From the NCBI GenBank assembly GCA_021785315.1, contig JAJYFX010000179.1, positions 1-5,128 of the forward strand: a DNA stretch of 5,128 nt. The letters are read 5' to 3'. Shown piece by piece: positions 1 to 5,128 of the stretch. The DNA comes from Actinomycetes bacterium (GTDB lineage: Bacteria; Actinomycetota; Acidimicrobiia; Acidimicrobiales; Acidimicrobiaceae). The translations under genes were made by a program, and so were the position numbers. The notes under the pieces were generated by a model. The model was not told the origin of the DNA. It saw only the letters and a program-made list of their open reading frames with translations, and searched no databases. The number at the start of each line of letters is the position of its first letter. Position 1 is the stretch's first letter.

Positions 1-75
1 CTTCAAATACCAGCCCGGATAATCGGTGCCGCCACCAAAAAAAGAAATGCGGAATGGCGTGCGGGAGATAATCAT
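1..75 (-). CDS. GHMP-family sugar kinase, HddA-like (5' end only, runs off left edge)
   Basis: Only the first 25 codons are visible. They start at the ATG at 75-73 and are still open at base 1. The peptide begins MIISRTPFRISFFGGGTDYP and continues GWYLK. That RTPxRISFxGGGTDxP opening is the N-terminal strand and loop of GHMP kinases such as D-glycero-D-manno-heptose 7-phosphate kinase (HddA) and related sugar-1-kinases. These cytoplasmic enzymes phosphorylate the anomeric position of a sugar phosphate on the way to an NDP-sugar. The ATP-binding GHMP loop lies beyond the edge and cannot be checked. The ATG is chosen because it gives the family's usual N-terminus directly. No good ribosome site sits 5-10 bases upstream, and the frame is open further upstream, so a slightly longer start is possible. 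It lies 62 bases after the epimerase stop on the same strand. The family call is good; heptose as substrate is inference, and fucokinase-like or other GHMP members remain possible. Confidence 0.8.
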   Translation of the reverse strand, partial: MIISRTPFRISFFGGGTDYPGWYLK

Positions 76-137
76 AGGGAAACGCCAGACCTGGATTTCC
101 GGAAACAAATGTGTATCAAGAAGCGATTCATCCCAAT
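76..137 (-). other. Intergenic spacer between epimerase and kinase genes
   Basis: This 62-base gap is the longest in the window. It holds a perfect 10-base palindrome (TTTCCGGAAA, 96-105) but no GC-rich stem followed by a T-run, so there is no evidence for an intrinsic terminator. I see no convincing promoter boxes and no strong purine-rich ribosome site just before the kinase ATG. Read-through from the epimerase gene is the simplest reading. Confidence 0.4.
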
Positions 138-1049
138 CTACCTCACGTTCGCCTCATAAAACCACCTAACCGTCTTTTGCAAACCAAGCTCAAGTGGCTG
201 AAGAGAGTAGCCAGGCAACGCCGCCTTGATTTTCTCTATGTTCAGGCATTTCGATTTTGCCCCCACATATCGGCTCGTATCGTATTCAATTCTCTCGCTG
301 GGGTAGCCGACAATCTCGCAAATCTGATCGGCAAATGTTCGAATCGAGTACTCCTCGCCCGCCCCAATATTGAAAATGTCATTATCGAAGACTTGAGTAA
401 GTCGCCAAAGAATCCGCACAAAATCATCGACCAGAACAAGCTCGCGCTTTTGCTGCCCGTCTCCCCAGAGAGTCACCGGTTCACCATACTCCTTGCCGCG
501 GATGATCTTGCGGATGAGGTCGAAGATGAAGTGCATCTGCCGGCCATCGGTGTGGTACCCGCCGCCATAGAGCGTGGAAGGCACGGCACACAAGTAGCGT
601 AGGCCGAATTGCTTGCTCAGCGCGCGTGCGCCTTGATAGAGCATGCGCTTGGTCATCGCGTAGGTATAGAGGCTATCGATTGGCTCCCCGGCCATGTAGT
701 CCGTCTCGCGCAGGCCGGAGCCGGGAGCATAGGCGCAGCTCGTTCCCATGAACACCAGCTTGGCCTGGGGTTGCTGCGCTGCCCACCAAGCCAAAACATT
801 CGTATTGATCTGTTGATTGATAATCCACTGCTCGCCAGGGTGCTTCAGGCAAAAGTCTCCCGCCTGAGTCCAGGCTGCCAAGTGGAAGATGATGTCGTAC
901 TTGTCCTCCGCAAACTTTTCGAGACTTTCTGCTTTGCGCAAATCGCAGTTGCGGGAGGTCAATCCGGTCAATTCGCAGCCTTGCTGCGCCAGATAAGCGC
1001 AGAGGGCGGCGCCGAGAAATCCGGAGCTCCCGGTCACCAGAATTTTCAT
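138..1049 (-). CDS. NAD(P)-dependent nucleotide-sugar epimerase/reductase, GDP-L-fucose synthase-like
   Basis: This is a 303-residue extended short-chain dehydrogenase and appears complete (ATG to TAG). It has the Rossmann loop GSSGFLG at 7-13, a GTSCAY strand at 102-107, the catalytic Y130-x3-K134 (YAMTK), and an LYGGGYH segment at 160-166 followed by RQMHF at 170-174. It matches GDP-L-fucose synthase (Fcl/WcaG) beyond the generic fold. Cys105 and His173 fall where E. coli Fcl carries the C3/C5-epimerising Cys109 and His179; the Tyr-to-His spacing is 43 residues in both, by my recollection of the Fcl numbering. This suggests a cytoplasmic 3,5-epimerase/4-reductase acting on a 4-keto NDP-sugar. 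The start overlaps the methyltransferase stop as ATGA, with AAGGA six bases upstream, so translation is probably coupled. The substrate is not fixed by sequence. GDP-4-keto-6-deoxy-mannose or a GDP-heptose derivative are candidates, and the HddA-like gene downstream favours the latter. A plain C4 reductase or 4-epimerase is the alternative. Confidence 0.88.
   Translation of the reverse strand: MKILVTGSSGFLGAALCAYLAQQGCELTGLTSRNCDLRKAESLEKFAEDKYDIIFHLAAWTQAGDFCLKHPGEQWIINQQINTNVLAWWAAQQPQAKLVFMGTSCAYAPGSGLRETDYMAGEPIDSLYTYAMTKRMLYQGARALSKQFGLRYLCAVPSTLYGGGYHTDGRQMHFIFDLIRKIIRGKEYGEPVTLWGDGQQKRELVLVDDFVRILWRLTQVFDNDIFNIGAGEEYSIRTFADQICEIVGYPSERIEYDTSRYVGAKSKCLNIEKIKAALPGYSLQPLELGLQKTVRWFYEANVR
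1046..1049 (-). other. ATGA stop-start overlap coupling methyltransferase and epimerase
   Basis: On the minus strand the four bases read ATGA. The epimerase ATG shares bases with the TGA stop of the C-methyltransferase. This junction is typical of translational coupling and implies that the two proteins are made together, fitting consecutive steps on one sugar. Confidence 0.9.
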
Positions 1050-2251
1050 GCGCTTTCCTTGGGGTTTACCGGAAAGTAGAATTCCACCCCTTGGTCAGCG
1101 AGAGTCTGATTGTTCGCGAGAATCTCTTTTTTGAAGTTCCACGCCAGCACGTAGTAAATATCGGGCAAGTCCTTGAGTTCATCCTCGATCAGCAGCGGGA
1201 TATGCATTCCCGGCGAATAAAGACCGCGCCGAAGGGCATTCTTTTCAACCAGGTACTCGATCAATTCAGGTCCAACCCCAAAGTAGTTGAGCATGGTATT
1301 GCCCTTGACGGGGGCGCCAAAACCGTAAATACGCTTGCCTTCTGCTTTGGCCTCGTGAAGGTAGGCGAGGTTCTCCTCCCTCATGTGCCGGATGCGCCGA
1401 TCGAACTCCCTATAAGCCTCAATGGTATTGCAGCCGGAAGCTTGCTCTTCCTGACGCATCCTGACCAGGCGTGCCTCAATCGGACGTGCTTTTTCATGAC
1501 TGATGAAACCGACGACCGAGCCGCCATGGATGGCTGCCAGGTAGGCATCGAACATCGCCAAGCCATGGCGGTTGAGCAGCTTCTCGATCGTCTCCAGCGT
1601 GTAATAGAGCAGGTGTTCATGGTAAATCTGGTCGAAGGCCAGGTTCTCCATGATGCTTTTCATGTAGAGGAACTGAACGACAAACACTCCATCCTGCTTC
1701 AGCCCGGCTTTGATCGCCTTGCAGACGGAGTGCAGCTCCTCCAAATGGAAAAAGACACCGGATGCATTGAAGATATCGAACTGCTTGCCGATGCCCTGCA
1801 TGGTTTCGAGATTGAAAAACGCATTCAGCGTTGGCACGCCGGCATCGTTGGCAATCTTTGCCGTCGTCTTGGATGACTCGACGCCCAGCACTTCATAACC
1901 CAATGCCTGGTAGTGCTTGAGTTGCGTGCCGTCGTTGGAGCCGATATCCAGGATGGATTTTCCTTCAGATCCCTTGTAGAAGCGCTCGTCGACCTCCCGG
2001 GCCACATTGTGGAAATGCTCCGACAGCGACTTGGTTACGCCTGAAAGGTAAGTGTGGTCGCCGAACATGATTTCCTTTTTAACGGTGAAATCAAGCTGGG
2101 AAGTGTGGCAGTCATGGCAGTAGAGCACGCGGAGCGGGTAGAAGGGCTCTTTGCCAACCTCCTCCTTTTTGAGAAAGTTGTTGCACCAGGGCTGCTCGCC
2201 GAGATCAAGTACAGGTTCTAAATTGTTTGAGTCACAGACGCGACAGATCAC
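1046..2251 (-). CDS. Zinc-binding SAM-dependent sugar C-methyltransferase, TylC3/TcaB9 type
   Basis: From the GTG at 2251 the product has 401 residues, close to the usual family length. It shows the three-part architecture of NDP-sugar C-methyltransferases. First is an N-terminal zinc module with CRVC at 3-6 and CHDC at 45-48, plus a DLGEQPWCNNFL stretch. Second is a Rossmann methyltransferase with SAM motif ILDIGSNDG at 100-108. YHEH at 210-213 and HGGS at 242-245 follow; YHEH supplies the Tyr/His implicated in catalysis in TcaB9. Third is a C-terminal domain with GFGAPVKGNT at 310-319 and LAWNF near residue 376. Known members use SAM to methylate the carbon next to the keto group of 4-keto-deoxy NDP-sugars in the cytoplasm, giving branched sugars. 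The frame is open upstream to an ATG at 2404, but that start would overlap the FkbM gene by 116 bases and add 51 residues with no family match. The GTG places the CxxC at residues 3-6 as expected and has GGAG nine bases upstream. The sugar substrate is unknown. Confidence 0.9.
   Translation of the reverse strand: MICRVCDSNNLEPVLDLGEQPWCNNFLKKEEVGKEPFYPLRVLYCHDCHTSQLDFTVKKEIMFGDHTYLSGVTKSLSEHFHNVAREVDERFYKGSEGKSILDIGSNDGTQLKHYQALGYEVLGVESSKTTAKIANDAGVPTLNAFFNLETMQGIGKQFDIFNASGVFFHLEELHSVCKAIKAGLKQDGVFVVQFLYMKSIMENLAFDQIYHEHLLYYTLETIEKLLNRHGLAMFDAYLAAIHGGSVVGFISHEKARPIEARLVRMRQEEQASGCNTIEAYREFDRRIRHMREENLAYLHEAKAEGKRIYGFGAPVKGNTMLNYFGVGPELIEYLVEKNALRRGLYSPGMHIPLLIEDELKDLPDIYYVLAWNFKKEILANNQTLADQGVEFYFPVNPKESA
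1056..1060 (-). promoter_or_regulatory. Ribosome binding site of the epimerase gene
   Basis: The minus strand reads AAGGA followed by the six-base spacer AAGCGC and the ATG at 1049. It lies inside the last codons of the methyltransferase gene and supports that ATG as the start. Confidence 0.8.
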
Positions 2252-2260
2252 CGTTTGTTG

Positions 2261-2264
2261 CTCC
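2261..2264 (-). promoter_or_regulatory. Ribosome binding site deciding the GTG start of the C-methyltransferase
   Basis: The minus strand reads GGAG, then a nine-base spacer, then GTG at 2251-2249. It lies in the 37-base gap after the FkbM stop and supports the non-ATG start over the upstream ATG at 2404. Confidence 0.6.
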
Positions 2265-2288
2265 AGATCAGTAGATGGTAATGGACGC

Positions 2289-3449
2289 TTAATCAAATAC
2301 GAGAGAGGCCCAGGCGTTATTTGCCACGTTGAGTTTCCAAAATTTTGCGGAAGAAATGCCCATTGATGGATCAGATGACTCTTGTAGGAAATCGAAATAG
2401 ACATAACAAGGCCCCGAACGGGGCAAGTCTATGACCCAGTCCTTGTAGCTGTCAGCGATGAGTTTCGAGTAGCCGTGATAACGAAAAAAATCAGCCCCAT
2501 CAAATCTCACGCCACACATCATGTTGTTCGAAGTTCCAGTGGCCGTGAAGTCGAGTTCAATCAAGTACCTTCCTGCAGTGAGTCGTATTTCACCGGAGGT
2601 ATATCCATTTAAATGATTAGGTAGAAAGTCAGATCTCGACATCGTTAACACCTCTGACCTCTGAACAGGGAGATCATACGGAAGGTCAGATATTCGGTTT
2701 CCATGCACAAAAAGAACGTTCTTGAGCGGCGCCCCTACAGTGAAATCCGATAATGAGCGTAGTAGGCGATATGTGCTTAAATCTATTGCAACGTAGCCTC
2801 TTTGCATCAAGAATTCAAAACATCGAATGTCATCCGCTTGCTGTTCCAGTACCAGATGAGGGGTTTTTTCTTGAATGATTTTTTCTGAACCCAGTAGAGC
2901 ATCGAATTCGGCTCCCTCGATATCCATTTTAATGAAGTCAGGCACTAGGCCTGAGAGGGAGCAAAAGTCGTCTAAGGCCAATGTCTTGACGGGATGACTT
3001 ACTTTAGTTGGACTATTTTTCGCGTAGATGCTGTCGTTTAGATGATCCCCATCGTATATCTGCAATATCTCGTTGCTATTGGAGTACACGGCCCTGTGGT
3101 AAACAGTCACATTGCGATGCCCCTGACGAGCGATATTCTGGTTGAGGTACCCAACTATCCTAGGAGACGCTTCAAACGTGCATACCACCCCCTTGGGCCC
3201 AACCAGCCTGGATAGGGCGGATGTGAGCCCCCCCATGTTGCCACCAACGTCGAATGTCACGCCGCCTGGTTTCACCATATCCTTGATGGCAAGGAGGACG
3301 GCGGGCTCCCATAAATTTGGTCCGGAGTGCCAATAGGAATCGCCAAAGAGGGGCGCAACTTCACCAGAGCTAATCTTTTGTACTTGATGCCGAATTAAGT
3401 CCGCCATCCGTTTCTTGGCTCGATCTCTAAGCTGAAACATTTGAGTCAT
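2289..3449 (-). CDS. FkbM-family SAM-dependent methyltransferase with C-terminal beta-rich extension
   Basis: This is a complete 386-residue protein (ATG to TAA). Residues about 45-205 form the FkbM methyltransferase fold: SAM motif I FDVGGNMGGLT at 66-76 (commonly DVGANxG), TFEASPRIV at 91-99 with the ribose-binding acid E93, and the hallmark FIKMDIEGAEFDALLG at 172-187. FkbM proteins are usually O-methyltransferases acting on sugars, glycans or polyketides. Next to a glycosyltransferase, this one probably methylates a polysaccharide residue. A core of about 240 residues would be typical; here residues about 282-380 add strand-rich, aromatic sequence (AGRYLIELDF, PCYVYFDF) that looks like a small beta-sandwich, perhaps glycan-binding. 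No signal peptide or membrane segment is visible, so it is cytoplasmic. The start has AGAGGGAG just upstream. It begins 30 bases after the glycosyltransferase stop. GC over 2461-3420 is about 48% by hand count, lower than its neighbours. The family is firm; acceptor and regiochemistry are unknown. Confidence 0.88.
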   Translation of the reverse strand: MTQMFQLRDRAKKRMADLIRHQVQKISSGEVAPLFGDSYWHSGPNLWEPAVLLAIKDMVKPGGVTFDVGGNMGGLTSALSRLVGPKGVVCTFEASPRIVGYLNQNIARQGHRNVTVYHRAVYSNSNEILQIYDGDHLNDSIYAKNSPTKVSHPVKTLALDDFCSLSGLVPDFIKMDIEGAEFDALLGSEKIIQEKTPHLVLEQQADDIRCFEFLMQRGYVAIDLSTYRLLRSLSDFTVGAPLKNVLFVHGNRISDLPYDLPVQRSEVLTMSRSDFLPNHLNGYTSGEIRLTAGRYLIELDFTATGTSNNMMCGVRFDGADFFRYHGYSKLIADSYKDWVIDLPRSGPCYVYFDFLQESSDPSMGISSAKFWKLNVANNAWASLVFD

Positions 3450-3451
3450 TA

Positions 3452-3459
3452 CTCCCTCT
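3452..3459 (-). promoter_or_regulatory. Ribosome binding site of the FkbM gene
   Basis: The minus strand reads AGAGGGAG, with GAGG five bases before the ATG at 3449. It fills much of the 30-base gap after the glycosyltransferase stop, which holds no terminator hairpin, so the two genes are probably cotranscribed. Confidence 0.7.
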
Positions 3460-3479
3460 CTGATTGATTGCCCACGTTG

Positions 3480-5128
3480 TTAAGATTTCCACAACCAGGA
3501 ATGTTGTTCGTGCCGATTGTCATTCAGCACCGTATAAACCGGCCACGAAACAGATTCTAGCGCCCGGCGGTGTTCATCTTCATACCGCGACGCGGTCCGC
3601 CACGCTTTTGCAAGCAGACCAAAGCTTCCTAACCTTGTGGGCGAAATTTCAGCAAATTCCAGTGCGCGCAGTTGCCCAAGCATCTCTTTGAGGCCTGCGT
3701 CGGTGGCTTTGGCTACCGGGGAACCTTCGTTGCGCTCCTTGATGTGCCGTGACAGGTGTGTCGCATATTCAATGTCACAACTCAGGTGCTTGCAATAGGA
3801 TTTGCGGTAACCCAGTGCCGTACAAAGCAGCTTTTCTTCATCTTCAACAGGACGGTTTTCGAAGGCATAGCGCACACCGCCGGGCGTTCGATGAATATAC
3901 CAGGCCCGAAGGTCCTCGATTTCCGCCTTTGGGCTGGCGGTTGTTCGTTCATCCGGGTAGTTGAGGAAAAGGCCAAGGGTTTTTGGAATGAACCTGACGT
4001 TGATGTACGGGAGAATCCGGTTCTTTATTTCCGTATCCCCTGCTGCACTAAAAGTTTCATCGTAATGGCCAAAGCGGTCATGGATGGATTTGCGGTACAT
4101 GCCGCCCACCCATGAGAGGTAACAGGTTTCCAGGTAAGTATGTTCCTTGGTGGCACCCGTTCGGTCGTAGGGCATTACGTCATTTTTGAACACGCCGGAT
4201 TCATCTACGGCGGTGACGAGGCTGTTGGCCATAACCCAGTCGATATCCAGATTGTGGTCCAGTTCGTTAGCGAGGACTTCCAGCCCCTCTGGGTAAAGGG
4301 TTTCATCGACACCAAGAAAGGCTAGGTAGGGAGTTTTAGCCAGGCCGATGCCACGATTCCAGGCAGCCTGGATAGTTTCTCGCTGCGTGGATCGGGCGTA
4401 GACAGCATTGAGGGGATTCTTTTGCAAATAGGCCTGTATGACTTCGCGCTCCTTATCCGGCGAGCCGCTATCCACCAGAATGATCTCCACAGCGCGTTGC
4501 CGGACCAGGGTTTGCTGGCTCAGCGCGGTCAGGAAGAAGTTGAGCTTCGAGGCTGCCTTATAGAGTGAGACGATCACCGACACCCTCGTCTGCCCAGTAC
4601 GCCGGTCATCCAGCACTTCAAATGGCTTGTCGGGCAGTGTGAGGTTGCGTTCGTAAGCCTCTTTCAAATAGCGGTATATATTTTCCTGTGCATGCACCGG
4701 ATCGCCATACATGGCTTCTGCTGCTTTGGCTTCATGAGCGAGGCCATGCTTCAGCAAAGTTTCTCTTACCCTGGGCAGTAAGCCGAGACGGTCTTCACCC
4801 AAGAGCCGCAAGATGCGCAGTTCATACGTGACTGCAATTAGTTCATTGCCCAGGACGCGCTCGATGCGAGCGATGTCGAGCCAGAAGTTGCAGCGGTAGA
4901 GGGGACTGTTGGCATTGCCGTAAATTTCGTCGAGCTTTTCACGCAGGCGCAGCAGGTTGTACTCGGAATAATTGGCGATCCGCCTAAAGCGCCAGGGAAC
5001 GGATTTGGCATCCGCGAGAACGCCAAAGAATTTTGCATCGCCGAGATGGCCGGAGGTTTTGATCCTGTCGATGAAAAATTCACGAGGTGCCAGCGCCAGG
5101 CGGCGGAGTGTGTGATAGCTACGGATCG
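3480..5128 (-). CDS. GT2-family glycosyltransferase, 5' end beyond the right edge
   Basis: My translation of the minus strand is open from the window end to TAA at 3480, giving 548 visible residues with no start. The TTG at 4811 is internal. Visible residues 1-181 are charged and probably helical, and include LAPREFFIDRI near residue 12. This resembles the P-x-x-FF-x-D stretch that often follows a domain in polysaccharide glycosyltransferases. Residues about 182-405 are a GT-A fold: VSVIVSLYKAASKLNFFL, then IILVDSGSPD, then WNRGIGLAKTPYLAFLG, then a degenerate DxD (GVDE, 272-275), WVGGMYRKS near 339-347, and DETFSAAGDTEIKNR at 356-370 with the likely catalytic acid in GDTE. About 140 more residues follow. 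Such enzymes move a sugar from an NDP-donor to a lipid-linked or growing glycan at the cytoplasmic face of the membrane. No transmembrane helix is visible. Donor and acceptor are unknown, and further catalytic domains may lie upstream. Confidence 0.87.
   Translation of the reverse strand, partial: IRSYHTLRRLALAPREFFIDRIKTSGHLGDAKFFGVLADAKSVPWRFRRIANYSEYNLLRLREKLDEIYGNANSPLYRCNFWLDIARIERVLGNELIAVTYELRILRLLGEDRLGLLPRVRETLLKHGLAHEAKAAEAMYGDPVHAQENIYRYLKEAYERNLTLPDKPFEVLDDRRTGQTRVSVIVSLYKAASKLNFFLTALSQQTLVRQRAVEIILVDSGSPDKEREVIQAYLQKNPLNAVYARSTQRETIQAAWNRGIGLAKTPYLAFLGVDETLYPEGLEVLANELDHNLDIDWVMANSLVTAVDESGVFKNDVMPYDRTGATKEHTYLETCYLSWVGGMYRKSIHDRFGHYDETFSAAGDTEIKNRILPYINVRFIPKTLGLFLNYPDERTTASPKAEIEDLRAWYIHRTPGGVRYAFENRPVEDEEKLLCTALGYRKSYCKHLSCDIEYATHLSRHIKERNEGSPVAKATDAGLKEMLGQLRALEFAEISPTRLGSFGLLAKAWRTASRYEDEHRRALESVSWPVYTVLNDNRHEQHSWLWKS

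Noticed and set aside
37..43. Run of seven A (T on the coding strand) in the kinase 5' end, as a possible phase-variation tract
   Set aside because: Seven bases is short for a slippage switch and simply encodes Phe-Phe in the conserved SFFGGG motif.
96..105. Palindrome TTTCCGGAAA in the spacer, as operator or terminator
   Set aside because: A single 10-base palindrome is expected by chance, has no T-run after it, and matches no regulator site I can name.
111..1079. Two plus-strand open frames covering the epimerase gene
   Set aside because: Both are antisense to a gene with clear SDR motifs, and their translations carry no family signature or credible ribosome site.
1091..1876. Long plus-strand open frame (261 codons)
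   Set aside because: It lies entirely antisense to the well-supported C-methyltransferase, shows no recognisable motif, and is explained by the codon bias of the opposite strand.
3464..4325. Several short plus-strand open frames opposite the glycosyltransferase
   Set aside because: They overlap one another and a strongly supported GT2 gene, with no domain features.
4838..5083. Minus-strand 81-codon open frame near the right edge
   Set aside because: It is in a different frame from the glycosyltransferase, whose own frame is open through this region and reads as plausible protein. The 81-codon product is low complexity, rich in Ser and Ala.

Overview
The window is a five-gene fragment of a surface-polysaccharide or sugar-nucleotide locus. 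Every supported gene lies on the minus strand, so transcription runs from high to low coordinates. The mixed gene set, moderate GC (hand counts of sample stretches gave about 48-60%) and short gaps suggest a bacterium, most likely Gram-negative. No gene in the window identifies the genus. No RNA gene, mobile element, CRISPR array or clear terminator is visible.

In transcription order, a large glycosyltransferase enters from beyond the right edge (5128 to 3480, 5' end missing). Its reading frame stays open to the window end, so it is longer than its first internal start-like codon suggests. After 30 bases comes an FkbM-family methyltransferase with an extra beta-rich C-terminal region (3449 to 2289). 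After 37 bases comes a zinc-binding, TylC3/TcaB9-type sugar C-methyltransferase (best start GTG at 2251, stop at 1046). It overlaps by an ATGA junction a GDP-fucose-synthase-like epimerase/reductase (1049 to 138). After 62 bases the first 25 codons of a GHMP-family sugar kinase, resembling heptose 7-phosphate kinase HddA, run off the left edge (75 to 1).

Read together, the left three genes look like a nucleotide-sugar module. The kinase would feed an activated sugar, possibly GDP-D-manno-heptose. The C-methyltransferase would add a branch methyl next to a keto group, and the Fcl-like enzyme would epimerise and reduce the 4-keto sugar. The right two genes look like assembly and decoration, with a GT2 transferase adding a residue and an FkbM enzyme O-methylating one. 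The 4-keto-forming dehydratase, nucleotidyltransferase and isomerase that this model needs are not in the window. The pathway is therefore inference; the individual family calls are much firmer.
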